Shown here in pieces: positions 22,715-35,854 of a DNA stretch of 55,310 nt. Source of the stretch: Didymodactylos carnosus (lineage: Eukaryota; Rotifera; Eurotatoria; Philodinida; Philodinidae); the NCBI GenBank assembly GCA_905250885.1, contig CAJNOQ010000313.1, forward strand, positions 1 through 55,310, given 5' to 3'. The notes under the pieces were generated by a model. That model was not told the origin of the DNA. It saw nothing but the letters and a program-made list of their open reading frames with translations, and did not search any database. Every line of letters begins with the position of its first letter. The stretch's first letter is position 1. The translations under genes and the position numbers were made by a program.

Positions 22715-25700
22715 ATGGTTCCAAATTTAGTCTATTATTCTCTAATATTTTGTTGTTGTCTGTTTTCTTTTCTGAATGCAGACACAGGAGAATCTCTAAA
22801 TTTAATTACAAGTTTAAAATCGTCAAAAAATACAAATCGTTATTGTCTTCAACTGGCATTGTTACCACAAATACTTCCTGTAAAACAATTTGGCTGGCAT
22901 AATTATTATTATGCATCAACAACAAACGGTTGTGATAAAGCAAATGTTTCAGCGTTATCCTCATTATCAATCGCAGATAACTCTATGTTTGTTATTCACT
23001 ACAATGCAAATTGTTCATTTGCAGAACAATCATATAATTTTCAGTTAGTATTTGGTGATAAAATCAGTTTATTATATATAATTGTTATTCCATATACAAT
23101 AATTCAATCATTAACAACAAATAAAACACTTCCAGTAACAATTCCTGTTTTACTCATTAGACAATCAGAATTTAATGGATTAATTAACGATAATAAAACA
23201 AATCAAATTGAACAAATTTCAATCGATTATTCATTTCATCAATCACGACTTAATATAGTGACATTATTGATGTATATTTTAATTATTTTAGTACTTTTCG
23301 CTGGCACCATGTGGGCAGGCGATGAATTTATTCAAAAAGTTAAAGAATCCGTCGATTATTATGCATTTAATCAACAAGGAAAATATACCGCCGTCAATCC
23401 AAATCCAATAAATAACAACGATTCTATGGGTATGATTTGATATCGAATACCTATAATAAGATTGATTTTCGATTTAAATAATCTATTGAAAATTAAAATT
23501 TATTGAATAATAAATTATGAGACTGAGTTTAGAAAATAGGTGTTAAAAGATTATTGTAGATGTACTATCTATAATACGCTATGCATTTTTTTTTTTCATT
23601 TAGAACCCTTGGCAACGAACCAACAATCATCGCCAAATCTGTCAACACAAACAAATACTACACAAGTATTATCTTCCTCTCCTACTGATACTGTTACAGT
23701 ACCATTACCAAGATCAATTGTTTTACCACCACCACCATCATTTCAAAAATTAAAAGAATTATCATCGAAAGAAAACGAACAAGCCATCTTAGCTATGCCC
23801 TATTGTACAATATTATTTTTATTAATCACGGCCGTTGCCTGGATATTATTAATTTGGAAATTTCCCACTGTGATGGTTAAAATTTTGCAAAGTAATTATT
23901 AAATATTGATATCTTTATTTTTAATCAATATAACCTACATAAGTAATTGGACAAATGTCTCTCCATTTTTCTTGTGATTAAAAACGTCTTAGAAGAATCG
24001 AAAAGAGTTATTTAAAATTTACATATAGAAAGCTTTTTAACTGTGTGTTCGAAAATTTTCTATCACTTTTGATCTTGAAGCAATGAGCGAATCCTTCAAA
24101 CACACAAAAATTTAGTTTGGTAAGAAAAAAATCTTGTATATTTTTTGATTTTGACAACAACGGCTTCAAATCGAAAAATTAAACTTTGATTTGCATATCA
24201 GGTTATAGATCAGGCTTTTCTCTACAAAACAGGCTTTCCTGAATTATTATTGCGCTGCAAAATCTGATGAAATTCATCAATTTACTAAAAGGATATTTTT
24301 TGAAAAATCGTGTTTTTTGCGAAATTCTTTCTGGGTAAAAAATGATGTTAAAAAAATGCGAATAATTTCCGGCCGTTATGTCATCTTATTTTAACATCTT
24401 ATTGTATAGAGAATTGTCTGTTCTACAGTCTTAAGCCGTAAAAACGTTGTAATGTACTACAAAAAATTTATATAAGGAATACAAGTACTGAGCGGATGCA
24501 TGATGGGGTGAAAGGGGTCACACACTTTCCTGCTCCGGAAAAAAATATTTTTCGTCTGACCGGAGGAACATTTTTTATTGCATTCTGTTGCAGAACGCAA
24601 CGGCAAAAAAAGTTTATCCACAGGAGACCTTCCTTGCTTTTTGGTTTCGCCAAGCCCGTGACTTACATTTGTCGAAAAATACCAGATTTTCTTTTTTTAC
24701 AAACTTAGTTTTTAGGGCATAGCAAAGATTCGCTCATTCCCAGGAGACCAAAAGTGATAGAAAATTTTTGAACACACAGTTCGAAAGCTCTTTAAATGTA
24801 GATTCTCAATACTTCTTTTTCATTTTTTCGAAATGTATTTTATTACAAAAAAAATGGCCAGACATTTTGTCCAATTACTTATGATTCGTAGATTATTTCT
24901 ATATGAATTCAATTTTGTTTGTTTTTTCTTCTTTTCTAGCAATGTTTTGTATTAGTGGTTTGTTTTCGTTGAAATCGTGTTTAAAACGTTTTAGTTATAT
25001 AAAATATTTTGTAAAAATTTTAAGACGTTTTGAAATTCGATCATGTGAAATTCGAAAACCGTGCAAATATCAAATTGGTCCAATTAATTATTTTTCAATA
25101 CTTACATTTTTTATTGGTTTAACAGTAGTTATTCTTTGGTACGTTTATAGAAAACAACGATGGTCATGGATATTACAAGATATTATTGGTGCTGCATTAT
25201 GCATTGTCGTTTTATCTGTTTATCGTTTAGCAAATATGAAAGTAATTACATTGATTTTATCATTATTTTTTTTCTACGATATATTTTTTGTATTCATTAC
25301 ACCCTATATTCCATTTTTCAATGATTCAACTAAAACTAATTTAACAACATTATTATCAACACAAACAACAATTAGTGCAACGGGTATCAATTCAACATTA
25401 ACAAGTACATTATCACCTTATTATATACCAACAATACAAAGAGAAATAAGAAATAGAAATCCAAGTATTATGGAAAAGGTGAAATAGTTAGTAATGAGAA
25501 TAAATATCAAAACTTATATTCATTAATTATTTTTTAGGTTGCACTTGGACTTGGAAGTGGCGATGAAGTTGTACCATTATTATTTAGTGTACCAAGAATA
25601 ACAAAATATCCCGATCCATGTATAACAAGTAATGATCAAAAAATTGGTTTTGGAGATATTATTTTGCCTGGAATTTTAATAACCTATTGTAAAATATTTG

Positions 25701-25990
25701 ATATAGCGAGTAATAATCGTATTCATGTTTATTATATACAATCGTTGATTGCTTATTCTATTGGATATATATTGGTCATTATTGCCTTAGTCTTTATGAA
25801 CATGCCACAACCAGCTCTTCTCTATCTTGTTCCATGTACTCTATTATCAACAATTTTCACCGGTCTTATTCGACGTGAATTAAAAGAATTATATTCAGGA
25901 CGAAGAATTAAACAAATATTTGAACAATCAGATCAAATATCGGTTGTTTCCAAACATGACAATCAAATCAGACCTGATGGAGACGGTTAA
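22715..25990 (+). CDS. SPPL2: Signal peptide peptidase-like 2 (SPPL2), intramembrane aspartyl protease
   Basis: A GxGD-type aspartyl protease that cuts type II membrane proteins inside the bilayer of late compartments. Exons 22715-23429, 23604-23891, 24940-25478 and 25538-25990; 1995 nt, 664 aa. It starts with a signal peptide (LIFCCCLFSF), then a glycosylated luminal PA-like domain and a first helix (about residues 185-205). A Ser/Thr/Pro-rich linker is followed by the multi-helix core with TMFCISGLFSLKSCL. RWSWILQDIIGAALC and FFYDIFFVF carry catalytic Asp448, GFGDIILPG carries catalytic Asp554, and QPALLYLVP is the PAL motif (about residues 606-608). All three active-site motifs are intact. 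Intron 2 (1048 nt) is far larger than the rest because it hosts a palindromic element. Paralogue (2A or 2B) cannot be told. Confidence 0.9.
23938..24883. repeat. 0.95-kb foldback element inside SPPL2 intron 2
   Basis: CATAAGTAATTGGACA at the left is mirrored by TGTCCAATTACTTATG at the right. Inside, ACTGTGTGTTCGAAAATTTT (about 24040) is matched in inverse at about 24760, and AATGAGCGAATCC at about 24085 at about 24735. It occupies about 90% of the 1048-nt intron and leaves the splice sites untouched. Small open frames inside are not recognised. Confidence 0.7.
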
Positions 25991-26445
25991 ATATGGATAA
26001 ACATAAATAATAATAATAATATTATAATATTATTATTATCACTCTGATTTTGATCTTTTGGAAGATTTTCGGATCTTTTTTTTGTTTTTTTATTGTTCTA
26101 GTCGTTGTATTATTTGTTGCTCTCTTTTTCTACACTTAATTTTTGTTCTATTTTATAATTTTATAGATGGGAAAAGTTATAAAGAAATTGACTATTTTTC
26201 ATTGAAGAATTTTATTTTTTCAACAGATCTTCTTGTGCTTGTTCTTTTATGTGTAAACGCCTCAATATTGAGACTTGTCAGTATGGCCTATTGTTGCTTC
26301 TGTAAACGTGATCTATTCTGTTTTTTGTCTACATTATAACTATTAATATAAATAATTCAAGAATAATTAATATTTTTGATATTAGAAATATCAATACTAT
26401 TATGATAAGTTTGTGGTTCATTGAACTGTAACATGTAGGTTGTTC
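25991..26445. other. 3' region of SPPL2
   Basis: Starts with an AATAAT repeat and its mirror (ATTATTATTATAATATTATTATT, about 26007-26039), which can form a hairpin. A 93-codon, Phe/Leu-rich frame at 26058-26339 follows but looks like T-rich 3' untranslated sequence. Confidence 0.4.
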
Positions 26446-26791
26446 AATATTAAGAGATTCACAACAGCTTTAAATGTATTTTTCATTGTTTAAAATACAG
26501 TCAACGTTTCGAACTATATACAGTTCATTTTTAAGACAAAAAAATGTTACAATGAATTTGAAAAGTAAACAAATTTAAAAGAAAGAAGGAAATAAAAGTA
26601 AATTTTATACATTTGTTTGTTCTTTCACCTATCAGAGGAACGACAAATACTTCTATCATACACTTGCACTTTTCTAATTCATTGTAGCATCCTTTTTTTG
26701 CCTTGAAAATGAACTGTGTACAGTTCGAAACGTTGACTGTATTTTAAACAATGAACAATACATTTAAAGCTTCTTTGAATCTCTTAATATT
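26446..26791. repeat. Foldback element, about 346 bp
   Basis: Left AATATTAAGAGATTCA and right CTTTGAATCTCTTAATATT are inverted. Arms of about 85 nt share CATTTAAAGC-like sequence, ATTGTTTAAAATACAGTCAA, CGTTTCGAACT and ACAGTTCATTTT. A short AT-rich centre separates them. Non-coding. Confidence 0.7.
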
Positions 26792-27380
26792 TACTTCCAA
26801 ATTATTACCCGTTGATGAAACAAATTACTTAGGTTGTTCAATGTCGCATAATACCAAATCCATGTTAATGAAGGTACAGATACCCGACAAACATTCGTCC
26901 AATATGACCAATGTAAGAAATATAATATCCACATCAAGTATGTGGAAATTGTGCCTTTCATCCACTTGTTGGTGTCAATAGTCACTCGGAACTTGTTTAA
27001 ATACCACAACATCCAAAATAGTATTGAACTAAATCCCATCCTTCTTGCACTACACTCATCGTATAATAGGACGTCAAAATGAGACTTAATGAAAATATAA
27101 ACAATAGTACAGAAATAAATTGAATATCAAGACGAAAATGTGTAGACATTTGTCATATCGTGGAATGTACGCAAGGTATGAAGTGAGAAAATGAATCGAA
27201 AATAAACTAAGATTAATCTATCTTTTGGTATACTTGTTTCTTAATTGATCTATCTATGATGTACTTTTTCTATCGTATCTGACCACTTCACGGTTTTCTG
27301 AATTTTCATATCGAAACATTAGAGAGATTTTCATCCAAAAATGAAAATCAAGAAAAATTTTCGAAATATATATCATTCGA
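26792..27380. other. Gene-free stretch between two foldback elements
   Basis: No gene is recognised. Overlapping open frames on both strands at 26751-27039 lack similarity to known families. GGTTGTTCAAT at about 26832 repeats the flank of the preceding element (26439). Confidence 0.35.
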
Positions 27381-27940
27381 CTCACCAGGGAACCTCCTGA
27401 GATTCCCACTTCCGATTCCAATGACTTGTATATAGATCGATAGACCTCAGTGAGACAGTAAATACCCGAAAAGGATTCGAGCCCATGACTCTTGAAGACC
27501 CGATTTTCTGGGAAACCAGTTTTTCAGAAACTCTAAAAAATAACCAAAACCTTTCTTAATGAGGCATGATTGTAGCCCGCACGTTTCTGATTAAAATGAG
27601 ATATCTCCCAGTTCTACATGACCTTTCTTTGCGAAGTTATAGAATTTACAGGTAAAGTCCTAAATGTTCATTGTCAGCTCAAAGCTACAGAAATAAGAAG
27701 AAATTAATATAGGGCTTTTCTTGTAAATTCTATAACTTCGCAAAGAAAGGTCGTGTAGAGCTGGGAGATGTCTCATTTTAATCAGAAATGTGCGGGCTAC
27801 AATCATGCCGCATTAAGAAAGGTTTTGGTTATTTTTTAGAGTTTCTGAAAAACTGGTTTCCCAGAAAACCGAGGTCTATCGATCCATGTACAAGTCATTG
27901 GGGTCGGAAGTGGGCATCTCGAGAGGTTCCCTTGTCAGTT
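27381..27940. repeat. Foldback element, family A copy 1
   Basis: About 560 bp with ends CAGGGAACCTC (left) and GAGGTTCCCTTG (right). The arms carry CCCACTTCCGA, TTCTGGGAAACCAGTTTTTC, CAAAACCTTTCTTAAT, TTTCTGATTAAAATGAGA and GACCTTTCTTTGCGAAGTTA with their inverse copies, around a centre near 27660-27690. The same blocks recur in family A copy 2 (41581-42188), so this is a dispersed repeat family. Confidence 0.75.
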
Positions 27941-29151
27941 TTCGACGCTGATTCCAAATATGATATTTTTATTGCATAAAATTTGAGTCCTGATGAATAA
28001 AATTGAGAAATACAGGTAGGATTCCGATTTTTGCGCTCCTGATTTAGAAAATATGAACTTTCGCGAATTCAAAAATTCAGCAAGTTTTTATTTTTGCATT
28101 TTTTATACATGGTTGAATTAGATCGAGCTCGTCTATCTGGAGAAGAAAATATGCGTTTTAATGCTTGAAAAAACTTTTTCATGTCGAAAAATTCAAAAAT
28201 TCAAAATGTCTAAAATTTCGAAAAACCCTTCAGTTTCAAAAAAAATTCAAATGTTTTTCTGTTACGCTCGTCTAACATTTTGGAAGTGCTTTTTTCACAT
28301 TCAGCATCAAAAACTAAGTGTAAGGATAATGCTTAATCGAGGCTGAAGTCAAAAATTTATCCAGTATGGACGTCTTGGTCTTCCCTAATGAAAAGTTCCT
28401 AAATAATTTTGCAAACCTATCTACTTTTTTTTGTAAAGAGACTTTTTTCCTTTATTAGAACCGCCATTAAATGCGCTTTAAAAGTATAATCGCTTTTTTT
28501 ATTTTGCTTCGTCACTGATTTAATTTTAAGACATAGTTTTGTCTTTAAATACTGAATCTAAGCAACTGAAAATGTTTAGTTTTATATCCATGTCCATACG
28601 TAGTGACGTTGAGTTTTTTATCCATAAACCGCCTGAAAATTACCGGAGCGCTCCGACTAGGAGGGCAATGGGTGCACTCCCCTGCTTTTTTAGTTTTACT
28701 TAAAAGTTTGTTTACCCACTCTCTACTCCGAGAGTCTCCGGACACTGTTGAAAAATTATCCTTGTTAACTTACCATTACAGATTAAATTCGAAACATTTT
28801 AGGATAAAAGTTTTGAAATTTAATATCGATTTTTCTCTCAAAAACTCTAATTTTTCTTCAAAATTATTTTAAAATCTGATTAATCTCTATTATGGATTAA
28901 TCAAAGGAAACAAGAGAAGAACAAAAAGTAACTGGTTTCAATATTAAATTCTTTTGTTATGCGTAAATGAATTTAAATATTTTATCGAGATAACAGTCAT
29001 CTTCAGCTTTTTTTCTCTTATATGGAAGTTCTAAGTAGGCAAAAACTGAAAAAGATAGAGAACCAGAAATATGGACTATATGTAGATAGGAATACATATA
29101 CATCGCATTGATCTTATTATGTTTTATTTCACTTACAAACAGCGAGGAGCG
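27941..29151. other. Gene-free AT-rich DNA
   Basis: No gene is recognised. A local GC-richer patch at about 28630-28740 (ACCGGAGCGCTCCGACTAGG) does not encode a recognisable protein. Confidence 0.35.
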
Positions 29152-29352
29152 TACCCATGAGTTTTTTATTTGTTTGAAGCGGTGTCCAAACGCTTGTAAG
29201 TGAGGAAATAATAGAAGCGCGTTTAATCGATGCTTGAAACGCGTTTTGTATATCGTTTAAAAGGCTTTCAAGCATCTATTGAACGCGTTTCTATTATTTC
29301 GTCGTCTACACGCGTTTGGACACCGTTTCAAACGAAAAAAACCTCATCGGGT
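29152..29352. repeat. Foldback element, about 201 bp
   Basis: TACCCATGAG at the left is mirrored by CTCATCGGGTA at the right. Arms share GTTTGAAGCGGTGTCCAAAC-like sequence and AATAATAGAAGCGCGTT, then converge on a centre around CGCGTTTTGTATATCG. Non-coding. Confidence 0.65.
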
Positions 29353-32300
29353 AGAACTTTGAATCTTTACATGTAGAACTTTGTGCAGAAATAGTGGGTT
29401 TTTTTTCTTTAGGTAGTTTCCAAAAAAAGTCCTGAAATAGGATCTAGAGTTTTTCGATGTCTCTATTCGTTCTCGGGTGACAAAACTATCATTGAAAGAT
29501 CAGATTTTTTGAAGAAAACTCAGTATTTTTCAATTTTCCATACAAAAATCCTCTCGAAATTTCGCTTTTCGACTAATACTTGGATCCAAAGTAGGATCCA
29601 TAGTATTAAATTCGAATGGGATGAAACTTTTCCTTGATTTTTACAGCTGCTTCTGCTTCTACACTATGTATTTTTGCCAAGTACACTACGAAAAAGAATA
29701 ATCATAAATAAGACTTCGCCATTGAATAAACAATTTGACATCCAACAAGACATCGTTTGGCTCACGTAGATCGAACGATTTCCCATAGCTCTCTAGGAAA
29801 TAGTTCAGAAGCCCAAAAATACTGGTTGCGCCCCTGATTAGTGTAAAATAAAGCTATGTGTAAAATAAAGAGAATGCTGTTTTGTTTTTTCGAAAGTATA
29901 TTTCCATTGACAACGTTTGTTGAGTGGTCGCTGTACACACTAGTCTTAAACCATTATACTGAAAACTGAGTTAAAACAACACATTCTCTAGTGAGTTGAA
30001 GTGTATCACCATACATTCGTTCAAAAGTATTAGTATTATTGAGTTAAGTAAATTGTTGTGTTTAAACTCTCTTTTTTCTACATCTTTTACATGGCTGTTA
30101 TTAATGTCCAATCGTTTAAAATACAACAATATCAAAAAGACGATATATTCGAAATGTGTGTGGTTCAACTATTTTTTTTTCTTTCTTTCTTTTTTTTTGT
30201 ATATATGACGCGTTATATTTTCAAGTTTTCAAGTTTTATGTACTACTGCACTACGTACTGCATACTTATTCTTTAGGTAGAAAGTATATATATTTTTTTA
30301 CAGGTATAAACAAAGTATATATTTTTTGACAAAACTATGTACGCATCGGATAGACATCTCATCATAGCTATTCTACAGCAGTTTTTCGTAGAAAATAGCA
30401 CGATTCACTATGTCGTCAAATACTACCGTTGTTTTTATACATTTCTTTTTCTTATGCATGCATACTCACATTATTACTGTAAGGTATCCTTTTTTTCTCC
30501 TTTTTGTATGTTCTCACCAAGCAAATATTTGACCACCACTCGAACATCCGAAACAAAACGTATGTAGAGCAACAAAATAGAACAAAAAAGAAATGCCGAT
30601 ATGACTGGCAATTTGGAAAAAAAAGTCGATTTGAGAAGTCAATGATAGGTGAGATGACAAAAGTTTTTCGTCTTTACTACGCACATATTCGAGACTCACA
30701 CGAATTATGTAATTTATTAAAATGAATTCTGTTCCATTAGTTTACAAGAACCGGACAGAAAGTCTGATTCAGTGCCGCTTCAAAGTGAAAACTTTATAGC
30801 TATTCGTTTTTTCTGTTGAATGTTGATTTACATTAATAGTATCTATATATTTATTTTTAAAATGAAAAAGTAGTGAAATTTGACAAAAATATTTACAAAA
30901 TAACATTTAAGAATAAAACAGTTGTTTATGAGGATAATTTTCTAAAGGCAAAGGCTCAAATCAACAAATTATTAAAAATTCATAATATGTAACTGACTAA
31001 CTGTCATTTTTATCATATCAGCATCATCTGTGAGGCGTTATCCATTAGACCAATAGTTTAGCAATTTCATGCCTAAATTCTGAAAAACGAATTCAGATGA
31101 ATCTAATTTATTATATTTATTTTTACATGTTTAACATAATCATTTATACAACCACTTCCAATATATTCTCTCTTATCCTATACTAACTACGTCAATAACA
31201 GAAACGAAGAACGAAAATATTCATATTTACCTACGCAATATGGAGATTCTCTCTTGAAATTTAACAGATTCTGTCTTACAGTTACTACGAAATTTCTTTT
31301 ATTGTCCAATTTCCTAAAGTTCTAGGACAAAAGAAGTTTGCCTCTTTTTCTATGAAGACCGATTCCACTATCGTCCTGCAATACCAAAATGGGCTGTTTT
31401 TTAGAAAAATTTGTTGTCTGACGCTCATAGCCTTTTGTACAAAGTTTTTTTTCTTTTTCATCGACTTTTCAACACGTCTTTCTGGACCGAAAAAATGTAT
31501 AAGAAATTTTACTTTAATCCCTTTTGAGGTCTTTTCTCAGTCACAGAATCTAAGAAAAAAACTGACTTGTTTTTCTTCATTGAATATTTATTTACTCATG
31601 ACATTCTTCGTTCTCTTCTCTTCTTTTTTTGAAAAGAAAAACGAAAAGTTTCAGTCAAGATTTGAGCTTTCTTTCTTGCGTCTGTATCGTCACACACACA
31701 TTCCTCTTCTTTCAAATTTGTTCTTCTGTGACAGAAGAAGTGAGAGTCAACTATATGTAGTTTATAGCCGTGTATATTCGCTTCATTTCGTTTTTCGTCG
31801 TGTTTTTTTTGTTACATCTTTGTTCTCAGTTTTTTTCTTGATATTTTTCTTCGTTCTTTCTCTGGACGTCTCGTTGGACTTTTATTCTTAATCGACGGAA
31901 AAAAAACTACTTTCAGGCACAAAACAATAACAACAATAAGACGACAAAATATTCAATCAAAAAATAACAACAAAACAAAAAAAAAAATTGAGTCCATTTA
32001 AATTTCAATCGCTCTCTCTTTCTTTGTGAGTAAGTGAAACAGTGAGTCCTGTTTTGTTGTTAGTTTTTACTTTCTTTTTAACATGAGGAGAGCTACTTAA
32101 CATGTGTCTATTTGATGAGTAGTAGCAGTGCTAATATAGTGGAGCATACAATCTATGACAAAACTAAAACAATCTATACATGCACTAATACAGAGCAAAG
32201 TGTCAAGTAGACACATTTTGAATGACAGACGAATTAATCCAATTATAAGAATGCAGTTGGCATGTGGATGTATACCCTATATAACGGACAATGAGAAACA

Positions 32301-32599
32301 AAAAATGAGAAATGGTTAATTTATTATTCACTTTTTCAAGCTAAGAAAATTAGGTTAATAATTTTCGCATGCTCAACACAACGGTAAGAGAGAAAGAGGG
32401 TCCACTTCGTTTTTCCGTACAGAAAAATAGTTTGACTTATGTTGTAATAAAGAATCAAAGACAAAATTAGATTTAACCCTGAAAATAAAATAATAGGTTG
32501 ATGTACTTCGTGAGATAACTAGAGAGACTATAGTTGGGATACAGATGTAGACTTTGCATGTAAACTTCTCTTGCACTACCGACGATTAACCCTTGAGAA
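29353..32599. other. Long gene-free region with a T-rich strand segment
   Basis: No gene is recognised. At 31300-31890 the plus strand is strongly T/C-rich, giving a 179-codon Phe/Ser/Leu-rich frame that I regard as non-coding. At 31026-31060 the minus strand reads TGGTCTAATGGATAACGCCTCA, which looks like the D-arm half of a tRNA-Arg, but no matching 3' half follows. CTTT tracts lie at about 30170-30200. Confidence 0.35.
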
Positions 32600-34100
32600 C
32601 TCTTTTCAGACATTGATATTCAGTATATGTCCACAAACGTTCGAAGTTGTTAAGATACAGCTATATATCGCACTATTTTGATAAACATTGACACATACTT
32701 TTACGATGATAATAAAAGTATCGCTATATATCACTAAACGAATCTATTGTGATGAATCTAAATATACTTTTTATCGTAGTATGTAAGATGAATATTCCAA
32801 GTAGCACGATACATTGCGAAAAATTATTATAGCGGTTTATCGAAATATTTTAACTTGATAAATAAGGTGAGTATCAATATCAGCAGTATCCTACTGGCGA
32901 TAAAATTGTAGTTGCGCTATGTTTTCTATCGCGGTCAGTATTTTTCGCGATAAAGATCTGTTTGCTACTTAATAAAATATATTTTCTGTATCAGTAAATT
33001 TAACAGATATTGAAATGTCGTCCAGATCTGAGACGATATATCTGGAGAGTTGCTAAGTATCTCCGTATAGTTTATCTCAAAATAGCCCAACAGTGTGGCG
33101 ACGTTGGACGCTGTATTGCAGTATATTTTATATCTTTTTTTACAGTTAAAGGTAGGCTAGTAGTTGCTCTATTTCTTAATCAGGACTAAAGCATAGGACA
33201 TCTCGCAACTATCTCACAATCTATAATTTGGGTAGTCCCTATCTTCTACGTATTTTCAACCATCATCGATCGAAGTTTGAAGAGTTATCATCCAGAGGAT
33301 CCCGATCATGATAATAAAATCTATCGGAATATACAGAGAGAAATTCTATCGCAGTCGATCAGGATAGCAAGTCGTATCGCCATAAACATTAACAGCATAA
33401 AAATAATTGAAGTATCTTGATCAATTGATCAATCTTTACCGGTTTTCATGTGGTATATGATTAGCATAATTTACCATATAAATTTGTTAAACGTAACGTC
33501 AATCATAGTGCTGTTACACGCGTTTCTATCAGGCATCAGTATCACGATCACTAGCAACCACTATCATACCGAACTTCAGTGTCGAGATAAATAGGTCCAA
33601 AGTTGGTTGATTTAGAAGGACGGTGCAGAAATATGCAGACCTTGAAGGAAAAGGCCTTTAGCTTTTTAGGAGCTAAAAAATGTGAATTTCTTCAAAGATA
33701 GTCAAACCACGATACCACCCAGAATCAGCTTTAAAAGGTTATCGCGTTCTCCTGTCATTTTTATGTATTTCCGTCCGTGAGATATATGTATGGTAAAAAA
33801 GCTCCTAGAATGTTTTACTTCTAGACTACCCAGACGGTTTTGTGCCCACGATGATCCCTGAGATCTCTAAAAAATAAACAAAACAGAGCAATCAAATGGA
33901 GGAATGAGACATACGGAGTTAAGGATCAATGTCAGTGCATGTCTCTTTTAATTGATATATATTGCGATATAATTCTCTCATTACACTGCAAAATGTAACG
34001 ATACTTTTTAATATTACAATAGCATGTGTAAATGCCGCGTTACTGGAAAAAGTATCGGTATTTGTCGCAGTAGAATGTTTATAATTATTTATAATTCGTT
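32600..34100. other. Region enriched in TATCGC/GCGATA motifs
   Basis: No gene. TATCGC, GCGATA, ATCGCG and near variants recur across about 32660-33560 in both orientations, for example ATATATCGC at 32652, GTATCGCTATATATC at 32719 and TTTTCGCGATAAAG at 32943. ACACTGCAAAATGTAACGAT at about 33995 is reminiscent of 15388. It may be one or more decayed non-autonomous elements; no boundaries could be set. Confidence 0.3.
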
Positions 34101-35854
34101 GATGTTCCGTTGTATTTGAACGTTTTTTAAATGAGAACTTTCGCGCGTTCTATCTTTATATAGATGACAAGATCTTTTTTTCTAACTTTTATCTAATTTA
34201 AAGGTAAAGGCATACTGATCTATTTTAATGACTTCTTCCGCATAGAAAAAGCCTACTGATTATTTTATTTATTCATTTCTTCAACTTTCTTTCGTTGGCA
34301 ACTCCATAATGATGGGTACATGATTGTTCTCCTGATATCAATTCAATAACGACATAGAAAAACTCGATGAAATGGAAACAGACGACCGGAGGCGCTGAGC
34401 GCGAATGTTCAAAGTCAATTAGAAATATTTTGTTGACTAGAGCACTTCGTGCTTGAGGAAAACCGGCACTTCGTAGATGTTGTATGGAACAAAAACTGCA
34501 AAGTAAGTGAATTATGTTATATTCTAGTAAGTGTGATTTCAATACTTTAGTAATGAAAATACTGCATCGCACTTTCTTTTGTTTTTATTGTTATCCTTCC
34601 TATTCAGCAAAAAAAAATCAATGAAAAGTATATGGACAAATTCAAAGTTCATCTTTCAGAGATCATTTTCTGGTAATTCTATAAAACATAGTTAGAGTGA
34701 AATTATATTCTTTCATGCTTGGATAGATGTCTTGTAGTTAGTTATAGATGAGAATATAGTCGGTGTAAGTAAAAGATTAGAGTGTTCCCACGAATCATGA
34801 CTGAATTATCATCGGATCCGATATACTATGGGGATAAATCAGAAAGAATCCGATTCTCTGGACTCTGGAAGTACTATGTGTGCTTGCTACTTGTTGTTCA
34901 GATTTGAATACTAACTCAAACGTGTATGCGAAGCAGTCTAAGGTATCAGATTACAAGTAGAAATTTTGTTAATTAACTGTCCTGCAGTGTCAGTCTATAT
35001 CAAGATCCGTGTGTAGCAGAGCTCCGTATGGACTACACTGAAAATTTGTTGAACTCGGCTCATGAACTCGGACTGGACTCAGAATGTTGAATCCATACGA
35101 AGCTCTGGTGTATAGTGGTAGAAGGGTTTTTGCTTGTTCACTTGTTCTCACTTACTCAAACAAAGCTAATCTCCATGCCGTAAAGGGATGGATAAAACAA
35201 ATAGATATTGATAGAACAAAGTCTAACACAAACTATGTGCGTCAAAACAAAGCGTGAACTCAGTAAAAAATAAAGTGCGATATATATTGCTTGACAGAAC
35301 TGCTGCTTAAGGAATTTAAAACGGGTAAAGGATCTCGCCGGATAAGACCGCAAATCTGCCTCCTTTACACCAAACTATTATATTATGGTTGGATAGAGGA
35401 TTGTTAGGCACATCCGAACCTGTTGTCGGTTCTCTAAAATTGCTTGTCCTTTGGTGGAAAATCAAGCTTTTCTCATATAGTCTCCAGTGTGGAGTGATTT
35501 CGATTAATAATGTTATAACTCAACGGAAAACGGTTTCCACCAATAAACTTCCCATCAAATTCTACACAAAATCATCTTTCGATATCCATAATAAACTTAA
35601 CTCTTGTTCATTGAAAACACAAAATATGGCCTCCAAATGAGAAAATTCAAAAATTTCAAAAAACTTGAAATTTCGATAACTCGAATATTTGAAATACCGC
35701 ATCCGCCAAAGTTTCCCAAAACATCTTCATATATGTTAGTTATTATGGTAAAAATTGGGCCAAAAAATATTTTGTCCGACCAGAGATATTGTAGCGGCAA
35801 GTTCGATCAGGGGTGAAAAGCTCGACATCAACGATAGGCTCAATGCATATAAAA
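34101..35854. other. Gene-free; includes a small inverted repeat
   Basis: No gene is recognised. AGAGCTCCGTATGGA at about 35020 and TCCATACGAAGCTCT at about 35091 form a 15-nt inverted pair about 56 nt apart. Other open frames (34273-34572, 35389-35640) are short and unrecognised. Confidence 0.35.

Noticed and set aside
26058..26339. 93-codon frame after SPPL2
   Set aside because: Hydrophobic because of T-richness; the SPPL2 protein is already complete at 25990.
31352..31891. 179-codon plus-strand open frame
   Set aside because: Its Phe/Ser/Leu bias comes from a T-rich strand. It has no family motif and no gene context.
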